Assembly: GCA_902810705.1 (NCBI GenBank)
Contig: CADDYU010000010.1
Span: 1-51,596 of the forward strand
DNA from: Methylococcaceae bacterium
GTDB taxonomy: Bacteria > Pseudomonadota > Gammaproteobacteria > Methylococcales > Methylococcaceae
Length of the DNA: 51,596 nucleotides
Direction: 5' to 3'
In this document: positions 21,360 through 30,195 of the stretch, one piece after another
Layout: every line of letters begins with the position of its first letter
Position numbering within the stretch: the stretch's first letter is position 1
Program-made: the position numbers and the translations under genes
The notes under the pieces: generated by a model
Databases searched by the model: none
What the model saw: the letters and a program-made list of their open reading frames with translations, nothing else
What the model was told of the DNA's origin: nothing

Positions 21360-22717
21360 GCTGCCTCCTGGCCCCTCAGAGCTTCCACCACCCGCTCCAT
21401 GCGTTGGCTGCGGGAGCCTTTGATCAGAACGGCAATCCGGTCGGACAGGCCTGCCCCGAGACGCTCCACCAATTCATCCTGGCTTTGGCAATGGAGGGCG
21501 CCGTCGCCGAAGGCTTCGGCCGCTCTCTCGGCGTTTGGCCCGACGGCGAACAGGCGTTTAACTCCCCGCGCCTTGGCTTGGCGGCCCAGATCGGCGTGGA
21601 GTTCCGGGCTCGTCTCGCCCAGCTCCCCGAAGGCGCCTAGCGCCACCCAGGGCTCGCCGGGCAGGCTGGTCAGAACTTCCAGGGCCGCCCCAAAAGAAGA
21701 AGGGTTGGCATTGTAAGCATCGTTGATGAGCACCGCGCCGGATCTCCCCCGGACGGGTTCCAGACGGCCGGGCACCGGGACGAGCCGTGCCAGTCCGCGA
21801 CGAATCTGCGCCATATCGAGGCCCAGGGCCAGCGCCGCGGCGGCGGCGGCCAGGGCATTTGTCACGTTGTGACGGCCGGCGAGAGCCAAAGCCATGGGAA
21901 AACTGTCTCCTTGATAAATAAGTTCGAATGAGGTGCGGAAGCCAGCCTCTTCCAGACCCATGGCCAGGGAACCGGGATCGGCGCGAACCACGGCGCTTTC
22001 GGAAAACCCGAAGCTCACCACGGGCCGACTGCCAGCTAATCCACGCCAGTAATCGAAGAACCGATCGTCGGCATTGAGCACGGCAACGCCTTCCGGAGCG
22101 AGGCTCTCGATCAACTCTCCCTTGGCTCGCGCCACCCCCTCGAGCGAGCCAAAACCTTCCAGGTGCGCGGCGCCGGCATTGGAGATAATCGCTACATCCG
22201 GCGCGGCCAGATCGGCGACATAGCTGATCTCCCTGTGATGATTAGCTCCCATCTCGATGGCTGCGAAACAGTGCTCCGCATGGAGTCGCAGCAAACTCAG
22301 CGGGACCCCGATGTCATTGTTCAGATTACCCTGGGTTTTGAACGTCGGAGCGGCAACGCTCAGCACCTCGGCCACCATTTCCTTGACCGTGGTCTTGCCG
22401 TTGCTGCCGGTGATCCCCACAAGCCGGCCCGGCCAGCGGGACCGCCAAGCGGCGCCCAGGCGGCCCAGCGCCAGTCGGCCGTCCGCGACCCGGAGCTGCG
22501 GCAGGTCGCAGTCGGCGAAGCGCTCGACTACGGCGGCCGAGGCGCCGGAGCGCGCGGCCTCGACGATGAAGTCGTTACCGTCGAAGCGCGCGCCGCGGAT
22601 GGCGAGGTAAAGATCACCGGGCTTCAAGGTCCGGGTATCGATGCTGGCCTTGGCGAATTCGGCATCGCCACCCCGCAGTTCGCCGCCGATGATTTCCCTC
22701 AGTTCGGACAGGCGCAT
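21350..22717 (-). CDS. murF: UDP-MurNAc-tripeptide--D-Ala-D-Ala ligase
   Basis: 455 residues from the ATG at 22717, which overlaps the murE stop as TGATG; a GTG one codon earlier is less likely. MurF adds D-Ala-D-Ala to complete the pentapeptide. ATP motif [19 protein letters not shown] and the conserved [12 protein letters not shown]-type segment ([17 protein letters not shown]) are seen. Confidence 0.96.
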   Translation of the reverse strand: MRLSELREIIGGELRGGDAEFAKASIDTRTLKPGDLYLAIRGARFDGNDFIVEAARSGASAAVVERFADCDLPQLRVADGRLALGRLGAAWRSRWPGRLVGITGSNGKTTVKEMVAEVLSVAAPTFKTQGNLNNDIGVPLSLLRLHAEHCFAAIEMGANHHREISYVADLAAPDVAIISNAGAAHLEGFGSLEGVARAKGELIESLAPEGVAVLNADDRFFDYWRGLAGSRPVVSFGFSESAVVRADPGSLAMGLEEAGFRTSFELIYQGDSFPMALALAGRHNVTNALAAAAAALALGLDMAQIRRGLARLVPVPGRLEPVRGRSGAVLINDAYNANPSSFGAALEVLTSLPGEPWVALGAFGELGETSPELHADLGRQAKARGVKRLFAVGPNAERAAEAFGDGALHCQSQDELVERLGAGLSDRIAVLIKGSRSQRMERVVEALRGQEAACS

Positions 22718-24234
22718 CACGGCGGCGCCCCCCGTTGCTTTAGGATCGTCCGGACCACCTCACGATCGCTGAAAGGGAATTTCCGGCCGTGTACTTCCTG
22801 AGTGGTTTCGTGGCCCTTGCCGGCGATCAGGATCAAGTCGCCGGCCGCCGCCCGTCCCAGGGCGTAGGCTATGGCCTCTCGACGGTCCCGGATAATGGTC
22901 AAATCCCCATGACGGCAGCCTGAGCGGATGTCACGGATGATGTCATCGCCATCCTCGGAGCGCGGATTGTCGTCGGTCAACACCACGATGTCGGCGAGCC
23001 TTGCGGCAATGGCGCCCATTTCCGGACGCTTGCCCTTGTCCCGGTCTCCGCCGCAACCAAACACCACCCATAGCCGCCCGGCGCAATGCCGGCGCAGGCT
23101 CGTCAGCACGCTGGCCAAGGCATCGGGGGTATGGGCGTAATCCACCACCGCCGTCCGCCCGGCGGCGGTGAAACTTTCCATTCGGCCCGGCACGGGCCGG
23201 ATATTCCTCAGCGAGGCCGCGGCATCTTCCAGATCGCGTCCCATGGCGAGCAGGACCGCTAGAACAGCGGTCAGGTTTTCCACGTTGAAATCGCCGAATA
23301 CCGGCGCCCGTACGCGAGCGGTTCGATCCCGGAAGTGGGCTTTGAAAGAGATGCCTTCCACGGCATGTTCCACGGAGGAAATCGTGAGGAGCGGATCAAT
23401 TGCTTTCGTCTTGCCGCTTACACTGAAGCCAATGATCGGCAAGCCGGCGGGAAGTCGCTCGATGATCGTGCCGGCGATGGCATCGTCCACGTTGAGCGCC
23501 ACGAATTCGAGTCCGGGCCAGTCCAGGAGCCGCAGCTTGGCCTCCCGGTAGGCTTCCATGGTCTTGTGATAATCCAGATGGTCGCGACTGAGATTGGTGT
23601 ACAGCGCTCCCTTGAAGCGTACACCGTTGAGCCGGCCTTGAACCAGGCCATGGGAGGACGCCTCCATGGCGACGTGCTTAAAGCCTCGCCGCTGGAGCCG
23701 GGACAGGAGATCGTGCACTTCAATGGCGTCGGGCGTCGTGTGGGCCGTCGGAAGTAATTCCCCCGGCGGCCCCCAGCCTAAGGTGCCCACGACCGCCGTC
23801 GGCCCTTCGTGTTCACCGAGGGCCTGAGCCAGGAAGTGGCTGCATGAGGTCTTGCCGTTGGTGCCGGTGACGCCGATGACGGTCAGATCGCGAGAGGGTT
23901 CGCGATAAAAGCGGTCGGCGATAAATCCCAGCTTCTGCGCGAGAGTTTCCACCGGGATGGAAGGCACCGCCGAGATGTCCCGAGCTAAAATTTCGCCCGC
24001 TCCGGCAGGATCGAACGCGATGGCGGCGCAGCCTTGCCGGAGCGCCTGGGCCGCGTGGCTCAGGCCATGCACGGTATGGCCGGCCAGCGCGGCGAACAAA
24101 TCGCCCGGACGCACTCGGCGGCTGTCCTGACTGAGCCCCTGGATGTCGATCGAAGGCGCGGAGCGCCCATCGATGAAGCCAGCCAGTAGTCGGTCCAACG
24201 AATAGCGGAGAAATTCGCGTTCCGCAAGGTTCAT
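22717..24234 (-). CDS. murE: UDP-MurNAc-L-Ala-D-Glu:meso-diaminopimelate ligase
   Basis: 505 residues. MurE adds the third residue of the stem peptide. ATP motif VTGTNGKTSCSHFLAQAL, and TDDNPRSEDG carrying the DNPR motif, which in this family marks meso-diaminopimelate rather than lysine specificity. This predicts Gram-negative-type peptidoglycan. Four-base overlap with ftsI. Confidence 0.97.
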   Translation of the reverse strand: MNLAEREFLRYSLDRLLAGFIDGRSAPSIDIQGLSQDSRRVRPGDLFAALAGHTVHGLSHAAQALRQGCAAIAFDPAGAGEILARDISAVPSIPVETLAQKLGFIADRFYREPSRDLTVIGVTGTNGKTSCSHFLAQALGEHEGPTAVVGTLGWGPPGELLPTAHTTPDAIEVHDLLSRLQRRGFKHVAMEASSHGLVQGRLNGVRFKGALYTNLSRDHLDYHKTMEAYREAKLRLLDWPGLEFVALNVDDAIAGTIIERLPAGLPIIGFSVSGKTKAIDPLLTISSVEHAVEGISFKAHFRDRTARVRAPVFGDFNVENLTAVLAVLLAMGRDLEDAAASLRNIRPVPGRMESFTAAGRTAVVDYAHTPDALASVLTSLRRHCAGRLWVVFGCGGDRDKGKRPEMGAIAARLADIVVLTDDNPRSEDGDDIIRDIRSGCRHGDLTIIRDRREAIAYALGRAAAGDLILIAGKGHETTQEVHGRKFPFSDREVVRTILKQRGAPP

Positions 24235-25958
24235 GCGGGTTCGTCCTGCTGGCCGGCCATCAGCGGCGCCGCCGGCTCATCCGGCGGAATGTTCAGCAGC
24301 CGCAAGGCGCCTTCCATGACACTGGAGAAGACCGGCGCCGCCACGGCGCCGCCGTAGTATTCGCCCGCCGAGGGCTCGTCGATCATCACCACCATTGCCA
24401 GCCTCGGCCTGCTGGCGGGCGCAATGCCTGTAAACAACGACATGTATAAGGAACTTGTGTAGCCGTGGGCGCCGGTTTTCTTGACGGTGCCTGTCTTGCC
24501 TGCCACTCGGAAGCCCGGAATGGCGGCTTTCAGAGCGGTGCCCTCGCGGCTAACCACGTTTTCCAGCATCGTCCGAACGGTGATTGCGGTCCGGGACGAC
24601 ATGATTCGATGGGTTTCCGGCGATCCCCTGCGTTTCAATAGGCTGACCATGGGAATGATGCCGTCGTTGGCGAGCGAGAGATAGGCGCGACCGAGTTGCA
24701 GTGTGGATGTCGCGACTCCGTACCCGAACGAGAGGGTCGCTTGCTCAAAGGCGTTCCAGCCCCGGTAATCGGGCAGGCGGCCGATGGCTTCGCCGGGAAA
24801 GCCAGTGCTCAGAGTTTGACCGAAGCCCAGATTGTTGTAAAAGGCCCAGAACTTTTTCGGAGGCACCTTGAGCGCGATCTGGGTCACGCCCACATTGCTT
24901 GATTTTTGTAAGATGTGGGCCACGTCGAGCGTGCCGTAGTTATGCACATCCTTGACGAGATTGCTGCCCACATGCATCTGGCCTCCGGTGTGAAAAACCG
25001 CATTTGGGTGGGTCAGACCTAATTCCAGGGCGCAGGCCACCGCAAAAGGCTTCATCGTCGAGCCTGGCTCGTACAGATCAGTGATGGCTCGATTGCGGGA
25101 GGCGTTGCCTTTCAGCCTAATGCGGCTGTTGGGATTGTAGGAAGGTTGATTGACCATGGCGAGGACCTCGCCGGTTTGGGTATCCAGCAGCACCAGGGAA
25201 CCCGCGCGCGCCCGATGCTGGATTACCGCTTTTTTAAGTTCGCGATAAGCTAGGTACTGAAGCCGTTCGTCGATGCTTAAGGTCAGGTTTTGGCCTGGGA
25301 CCGGCGGACGGAGGTCCTCCATTTTTTCGATGATTCGCCGCTTGCCGTCTCGGACGATACGCTTCGCGCCTTCGATGCCTTTCAAGGAATTATTGAAGGC
25401 GAGTTCCATGCCCTCCTGACCTTGATCGTCGATATCGGTAAAACCCAGCAAGTGAGCGGTGACTTCTCCGGTCGGGTAATAGCGACGATACTCGTGTTCG
25501 GCGTACACTCCGGGGAGGCCAAGACTCATGGCCTGATCGGCCAGTTCCGGGCTCATTCTTCTCTTCAGATAAGCGAAACTGCACCCGTCATCCGTTCCGA
25601 TGCGCCGTTCGACTTCCTTGACGGGCAAACTCAGAGAATCGGCGAGAGATTTGATCTTCTCCGATGACACCTCGGCCTTCAGGAATTCCTTGGGATTTAC
25701 CCAGATCGACTTGACTGGCATGCTAACGGCGAGCAATTCACCGTTACGATCGGTAATTCGGCCGCGATGCGCGGGAATAGGAAGAATGCCCACGCTGCGC
25801 AGATCGCCCTGCTGCTTCAGAAATTGCCGGTCGAGGACCTGCAGATATACAGCCCGACCGATCAGTGCCGTCATGGCAATCAGTATCAAGACCAGCAAGC
25901 AGCGCCAACGGCCGCTGTAATCTTCTTCGTTGAGCAGCCTGGGTTGAATGATCTGCAT
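24231..25958 (-). CDS. ftsI: Septal transpeptidase FtsI (penicillin-binding protein 3)
   Basis: 575 residues: short cytosolic tail, one membrane segment (about 20-40), a PBP dimerisation domain, then the transpeptidase domain. FtsI crosslinks septal peptidoglycan with FtsW. The three active-site boxes are visible: STMKPF (SxxK), SSN and KTGT. It begins 16 bases after ftsL and overlaps murE by four bases. Confidence 0.97.
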   Translation of the reverse strand: MQIIQPRLLNEEDYSGRWRCLLVLILIAMTALIGRAVYLQVLDRQFLKQQGDLRSVGILPIPAHRGRITDRNGELLAVSMPVKSIWVNPKEFLKAEVSSEKIKSLADSLSLPVKEVERRIGTDDGCSFAYLKRRMSPELADQAMSLGLPGVYAEHEYRRYYPTGEVTAHLLGFTDIDDQGQEGMELAFNNSLKGIEGAKRIVRDGKRRIIEKMEDLRPPVPGQNLTLSIDERLQYLAYRELKKAVIQHRARAGSLVLLDTQTGEVLAMVNQPSYNPNSRIRLKGNASRNRAITDLYEPGSTMKPFAVACALELGLTHPNAVFHTGGQMHVGSNLVKDVHNYGTLDVAHILQKSSNVGVTQIALKVPPKKFWAFYNNLGFGQTLSTGFPGEAIGRLPDYRGWNAFEQATLSFGYGVATSTLQLGRAYLSLANDGIIPMVSLLKRRGSPETHRIMSSRTAITVRTMLENVVSREGTALKAAIPGFRVAGKTGTVKKTGAHGYTSSLYMSLFTGIAPASRPRLAMVVMIDEPSAGEYYGGAVAAPVFSSVMEGALRLLNIPPDEPAAPLMAGQQDEPA

Positions 25959-25974
25959 AATCGGCTCATTCAGG

Positions 25975-26232
25975 TTAAGGTTTGATGTAAATGGTCGACT
26001 CTCGGGCCGGGAGCATCATGCCCAAGCGGGCACGAGCCAGGCGTTCGATCCGGCTGTGCTCGGCCCAAGTGTTTTGCTCCAACTGCAGTTGTCCCAATTC
26101 CTCTTCGTAAGCCTCCAAAGATTGCTGGAGACGTTCAACTTCGGCGAACAACATCCGCGAGCGATATTTCGTGTAAACCACCCCCAGGGCCGAGATTACG
26201 GCAATGGCGATTAGCAATAACAGGCTTCTCAT
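25975..26232 (-). CDS. ftsL: Cell division protein FtsL
   Basis: 85 residues: N-terminal membrane segment (LLLLIAIAVISALGVVY, about 4-20) followed by a leucine-zipper-like coiled coil (FAEVERLQQSLEAYEEELGQ). FtsL forms the FtsQLB complex that activates FtsWI. It is identified by size, topology and position between rsmH and ftsI. The final ARLGMMLPARESTIYIKP is a typical FtsL C-terminus. Confidence 0.92.
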   Translation of the reverse strand: MRSLLLLIAIAVISALGVVYTKYRSRMLFAEVERLQQSLEAYEEELGQLQLEQNTWAEHSRIERLARARLGMMLPARESTIYIKP

Positions 26233-27170
26233 GCAATCCGCTCAGCTACCCGAAGCACGGCGCTCCGGGCACGAGGATTGGCGGCGATTTCCTGTGGGCT
26301 GGGCATAATCGCTCTGCCGATACGCCTGAGCCGCGCCGGGCAAGGCGAGGGCCTAGGCCAGCGGGCAGCGGCCGGCTCGCTCCCACGTTCCTCATTCCGC
26401 ATGAAGCGTTTTACGATGCGGTCTTCCAGAGAATGAAAAGAAATCACCACCAGCCTCCCGCCGGGTCGGAGTAGATCAACACTTTGCCGTAAACCCTGCT
26501 CGAGCTCGTCAAGCTCACGGTTGATGAAAATGCGTATCGCCAGAAAGCTTCGCGTGGCCGGGTGCTTGCCTTTCTCCCGGGTCGGAACGGCCTCTTCTAT
26601 GATTCTGGCCAAATCGCCCGTGGTCAGAAGCGGCCGCCTCGAACGTTCCACAACAATGGCTCGGGCGATGCGCCGCGCAAACCGCTCTTCGCCGAACATA
26701 CGGAGCACCTGTGCCAGCTCGCTCTCGGGTGCCGTGGTCAGCCACTCAGCCGCAGTCGGACCCCGGCTAGTATCCAGGCGCATGTCGAGGGGACCGCTCC
26801 GAATGAAGCTGAAACCGCGTTCGGCCTCATCGAGTTGAGGAGACGATACTCCCAGGTCCATAAGCACCCCGGAAACTCGGTCAGCCCAGCCTTGCGCTTC
26901 GACAATTTCTTTGAGTTGGGCGAAACTGCCGTGCCGCAGGGCAAAACGGGAATCGCGAAGCAAGGCTGCCGCCTCTTGTGAAGTAATTGCGTCCAAATCC
27001 TTGTCAAAGGCTAACAAGCGCCCCCTATCACTTAGTTGATCTAGAATTGCTTTGGCGTGTCCGCCCCGGCCAAACGTGCAGTCGACGATATAGCCTTCAG
27101 GCGCAACCGCAAGGCCCTCCAGAGCCTCCTGCAGCAGGACCGGCCGATGGGTGGAGAAGGCGCCGTTCAC
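26229..27170 (-). CDS. rsmH: 16S rRNA (cytosine1402-N4)-methyltransferase
   Basis: 313 residues. RsmH (MraW) uses S-adenosylmethionine to methylate C1402 in the ribosomal P site. Motifs: HRPVLLQEALEGL, YIVDCTFGRGGHAKAIL (SAM-binding), GVLMDLGVSSPQLDEAERGFSF (written here only as a family landmark near residues 100-121), and VISFHSLEDRIVKRFM. Four-base overlaps with mraZ and ftsL. Confidence 0.97.
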   Translation of the reverse strand: MNGAFSTHRPVLLQEALEGLAVAPEGYIVDCTFGRGGHAKAILDQLSDRGRLLAFDKDLDAITSQEAAALLRDSRFALRHGSFAQLKEIVEAQGWADRVSGVLMDLGVSSPQLDEAERGFSFIRSGPLDMRLDTSRGPTAAEWLTTAPESELAQVLRMFGEERFARRIARAIVVERSRRPLLTTGDLARIIEEAVPTREKGKHPATRSFLAIRIFINRELDELEQGLRQSVDLLRPGGRLVVISFHSLEDRIVKRFMRNEERGSEPAAARWPRPSPCPARLRRIGRAIMPSPQEIAANPRARSAVLRVAERIA

Positions 27171-27625
27171 AAGGACAAGGAGCCTAGTTCGGGCGAGAGG
27201 TCCTCATTGCCCTCCGAGCGCTCCTCCTCGATCCACTCATCACGGCTCCGGTCCCAGAGTTCTTCATCCCAAATTTCGAACTTATTGCCTTGTCCAATTA
27301 AGGCGATCCGCTTTTCCAAATTGGCGAATCTCCGCAACGGCTCTGGAATTAAAAACCGCCCTTGTCCATCAAGTTCGCACTCTGTGGCATGGCCAATCAG
27401 CAAGCGCTGCAAGCGCTTAGCCTTTTTATTCAGGGCTGGAAGCTTGACAAGCTTGCGCTCAATCTCCTCGAATTCAGGTAAGGGGTAGAGCAACAGGCAT
27501 TTGTCCAAGCCAACCGTGACTACTAATTGGCCCTCGCAGCACTCATCCAACCCCGGTCGATAGCGGGTTGGCATAGCCAAGCGGCCTTTTTCATCCAAAT
27601 TGATAAAACTGACGCCGCGGAACAA
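27167..27625 (-). CDS. mraZ: Transcriptional regulator MraZ
   Basis: 152 residues with two SpoVT/AbrB-like repeats, each ending in an ExxDxxGR-type motif: INLDEKGRLAMPTRYR near the start and CELDGQGRFLIPEPLR in the middle. MraZ forms a ring that binds direct repeats upstream of its own gene and represses the dcw cluster. The protein start MFRGVSF matches the family exactly and is encoded by a TTG at 27625; the nearby ATG at 27629 is out of frame. A G-rich run five bases before TTG can serve as ribosome site. Confidence 0.95.
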   Translation of the reverse strand: MFRGVSFINLDEKGRLAMPTRYRPGLDECCEGQLVVTVGLDKCLLLYPLPEFEEIERKLVKLPALNKKAKRLQRLLIGHATECELDGQGRFLIPEPLRRFANLEKRIALIGQGNKFEIWDEELWDRSRDEWIEEERSEGNEDLSPELGSLSL

Positions 27626-27640
27626 GCATGCCCCCGCACT

Positions 27641-27674
27641 CCACTAACATCCACTTTTTTCCACATTACACCAC
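27641..27674 (-). promoter_or_regulatory. Probable MraZ operator: four GTGG repeats, 10-bp period
   Basis: On the minus strand GTGG occurs at 27671-27674, 27661-27664, 27651-27654 and 27641-27644, spaced exactly ten bases, so all face the same side of the helix. They lie between the promoter -10 box and the mraZ TTG. Known MraZ sites in other bacteria are short G-rich direct repeats with the same period in the same place, so autoregulation is likely. Confidence 0.8.
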
Positions 27675-27683
27675 TTAATAGGG

Positions 27684-27712
27684 AATATAGGAACCAACCT
27701 TAATCAAGTCAA
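27684..27712 (-). promoter_or_regulatory. sigma70-type promoter of the dcw cluster
   Basis: On the minus strand TTGACT (27712-27707), a 17-base spacer, then TATATT (27689-27684). Ten of twelve consensus bases match with optimal spacing. Transcription would begin near 27677, immediately before the GTGG array, giving a leader of about 50 bases. Confidence 0.8.
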
Positions 27713-28045
27713 GTCTGTGACAACATTAATTTTTTGTGTATAAAAATATTACAACATGCTTTTATAATGTTTCATAAACGCCATCAAATCGCATTATTAA
27801 ATCATTCCGTCACAATCTCCTAAATCCAGATTTCAGAAATAAATATCATAATATCAACCACATAGCGCCATCGAGCGATTTAGAAGGCCACTCTATAATG
27901 TGACAGGATGCTATTTCGATAGGACTAGTATTAAAGAGAGTGCTTACAGGGGCTTAAAGAGTAGCCGCCCTCCGGATTTTGGCCTCTGTTATAATCGCGT
28001 ATAATCGCGCCGTCCCTTCCTCCATCCATTGCGCCTTTCTCACAT
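27713..28045. other. AT-rich divergent spacer between mraZ and the C1-cofactor genes
   Basis: No gene is seen. The stretch from about 27713 to 27960 is much richer in A and T than the surrounding GC-rich coding DNA and holds several TATAAT-like words (for example 27894-27899). The end near 28046 holds the tandem -10 boxes described separately. Confidence 0.6.
27987..28009 (+). promoter_or_regulatory. Tandem TATAATCGCG with extended -10 promoter
   Basis: TATAATCGCG is exactly repeated head to tail at 27990-27999 and 28000-28009. The first copy has an extended -10 (TGTTATAAT from 27987). -35 matches are weak, as is usual for extended -10 promoters. The next gene starts 36 bases after the second copy and lacks an obvious Shine-Dalgarno sequence. 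Confidence 0.6.
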
Positions 28046-29494
28046 ATGCCCGAGCACATCCTCTTTCTCACCGGCAAGCTAGCGGAAAAGCAGCTGCGCC
28101 GGACACTGGAGGAGATGGCGCCGGAGTTCCGGTATACCGTGCACCAGCTTGGGCTGACGGTGGCGGCCCTGATGACGGCGGACATGATCCGGCGGCGGCT
28201 GAAGGATACCTTCGGCGCCGATCGGGTATTGGTACCGGGGCGCTGCCGGGGCGATCTCGAAACCCTGTCGAGAGATCTGGGCCTCCTCATCGAGCGGGGC
28301 CCCGACGAGCTGCATGACCTGCCGGAATTCTTCGGCAAGCAGAAGAAAAAGCCGGACCTCAGCCGCTACGAGCTCCATATCTTTGCCGAGATCGTTGAAG
28401 CCCCACAGCTCAGCATCGACGGCATTCTCCGAAGGGCGCGGGCTTACCGGAAGGACGGGGCCGATGTGATCGACATCGGCTGCCTGCCGGCCACCCCTTT
28501 CCCGCATATGGACGATGCGGTGCGGGCGCTCAAGGCCGAGGGATTTCTGGTCAGCATCGATTCCCTGGAGAACGACGATCTGGTGAAGGGCGGCAAGGCC
28601 GGCGCGGATTTCCTGCTGAGCCTGCACGAGGATTCGCTCTGGATCGCCGACGAGGTGGTCTCCACGCCGGTTTTGATTCCCGCCCGGCACGGCGACCTGG
28701 ACTCCCTGGACCGGGCCATTGCCGCCATGAGAGCCAAGGGCCGCGAATTCATCGTCGATCCCATCCTGGATCCCATCCATTTCGGCTTCACCGATTCGAT
28801 CCTGCGTTATCACGAAGTCCGCCGCCGCCATCCGGACATCGAGATCATGATGGGCGTCGGCAACCTGACTGAACTGACCCACGCCGACACCGCCGGCATC
28901 AACGCCACGCTCTTGGGCATCTGCTCCGAATTGCACATTAAGCACATCCTCGCCACCCAGGTCAGCAAGCACGCTCGAAAGGCCGTGCGGGAAGCGGACT
29001 TGGCCCGCCGGATTATGTACGCGGCCCGCGAGCTAAACCGGTTGCCGAAGCATATCGACGACGGCCTCATGGCCCTGCACGAGCGTGCGCCGTTCCCGCT
29101 CAGCCGGGAAGAGATCGAGGAGTTGTATCGGCAGATCAAAGACCCGAGTTACCGCATCCTCATCAGCCCGGAGGGTCTGCACATTTTCAACCGGGACGGC
29201 TTTCACAGCGCCACCGATCCCTTCCAATTATTTCCGAAACTGGGGGTGGAAACCGACGGTGGCCACGCCTTCTATCTGGGCGTGGAACTGGCGCGGGCGC
29301 ACATCGCTTGGCAACTGGGCAAGCGCTACAACCAGGACGAGCCCTTGCAGTGGGGCTGTCAGGTGGACGCGCCGGAGGAGCAGGCGGTCGATCCGCATGC
29401 CTACAAGCCGGCGGGAACCACTTTGCAGAAAGCCTCGCACGCTTCGAAAGCCGACGATTCGGCGCGCTCTCCCGCCGAGCGGGAATTGGGGTGA
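28046..29494 (+). CDS. Dihydropteroate synthase-like protein (TIGR00284/DUF6513), tetrahydromethanopterin-linked
   Basis: 482 residues. An N-terminal DUF6513-type region (EHILFLTGKLAEKQLRRTL) is followed from about residue 135 by a DHPS-like TIM barrel: DGADVIDIGCLPATPF, FLVSIDSLEND, DPILDPIHFGF, MMGVGNLTELTHADTAGIN. This family is found in methanogens and in bacteria that use tetrahydromethanopterin (H4MPT), and is thought to couple the pterin with the aryl moiety of that cofactor; the exact bacterial reaction is not settled. Its neighbours DUF447 and MfnB belong to the same cofactor context. The last 40 residues look disordered and alanine-rich. Confidence 0.85.
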   Translation: MPEHILFLTGKLAEKQLRRTLEEMAPEFRYTVHQLGLTVAALMTADMIRRRLKDTFGADRVLVPGRCRGDLETLSRDLGLLIERGPDELHDLPEFFGKQKKKPDLSRYELHIFAEIVEAPQLSIDGILRRARAYRKDGADVIDIGCLPATPFPHMDDAVRALKAEGFLVSIDSLENDDLVKGGKAGADFLLSLHEDSLWIADEVVSTPVLIPARHGDLDSLDRAIAAMRAKGREFIVDPILDPIHFGFTDSILRYHEVRRRHPDIEIMMGVGNLTELTHADTAGINATLLGICSELHIKHILATQVSKHARKAVREADLARRIMYAARELNRLPKHIDDGLMALHERAPFPLSREEIEELYRQIKDPSYRILISPEGLHIFNRDGFHSATDPFQLFPKLGVETDGGHAFYLGVELARAHIAWQLGKRYNQDEPLQWGCQVDAPEEQAVDPHAYKPAGTTLQKASHASKADDSARSPAERELG

Positions 29495-29616
29495 GAGGAA
29501 TCAAACTGTTTGTTCCTAGCCTGCGCCTTTAAAGTGGCTGGATGAAAACACGCAGGGAAATCTTTTTTCGACTCACTCCACCCTGGAAGTAAGAGAAAAA
29601 ACAATCGCTACAGCCG

Positions 29617-30195
29617 ATGATTCGAGAAACCGTCGTTACCAGCCTCTCGCCCGAGAATACTGTGCATATCGCGCCCATGGGCATACATCTATTGAAGGAC
29701 GAGGTGCTCGTCATGCCGTTCCGCCCTTCGCTTACGCTAGACAATATCCTCGCGACCCGCCATGCCGTCATAAATTATTGCGACGACGTGCGGGTGTTCG
29801 CCGGTTGTCTCACCGGCCGGCGCGACTGGCCACTGGTGGACGCGGAGCAGGTGCCGGGCCGGCGGCTGGCGGGAACCCTAGCCCACGCCGAACTGGAGCT
29901 CGCCCGCTTCGAGGACGACCAAACCCGCCCGAGGCTCTACTGCCGGGTGGTGCATGAGGCCAGCCATGCGCCGTTTCGGGGCTTTAACCGCGCCCAGTTC
30001 TCGGTGCTGGAAGCGGCGATTTTGGTGAGCCGTCTCCATATGCTGCCTCGAAGCAAGATCGAAGCGGAACTGGATTATCTTCGCATCGGCTTGGACAAGA
30101 CCGCCGGCCCCTCGGAACGGGAAGCCTGGAACTGGTTGATGGAGAAGGTGGAAGCCTTCTGGCGCGAACATCCGCAAGGGATGAATGGCCAATGA
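29617..30195 (+). CDS. DUF447 family protein, C1-carrier cofactor cluster
   Basis: 192 residues, soluble. N-terminal IRETVVTSLSPENTVHIAPMGIH, then PFRPSLTLDNILATRHAVINYCDDV and a C-terminal helical part (EAAILVSRLHMLPRSKIEAELDYL). This matches DUF447, a flavoredoxin-like family present in archaea and in H4MPT-containing methylotrophs, usually beside mfnB or DHPS-like genes as here. Function unproved; flavin binding is plausible from the fold. It follows the DHPS-like gene after 122 bases and overlaps mfnB by four bases, so these are co-translated. Confidence 0.82.
   Translation: MIRETVVTSLSPENTVHIAPMGIHLLKDEVLVMPFRPSLTLDNILATRHAVINYCDDVRVFAGCLTGRRDWPLVDAEQVPGRRLAGTLAHAELELARFEDDQTRPRLYCRVVHEASHAPFRGFNRAQFSVLEAAILVSRLHMLPRSKIEAELDYLRIGLDKTAGPSEREAWNWLMEKVEAFWREHPQGMNGQ

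Noticed and set aside
27627-27629. ATG as start of mraZ
   Set aside because: Out of frame with the conserved MFRG start, which is encoded by TTG at 27625.
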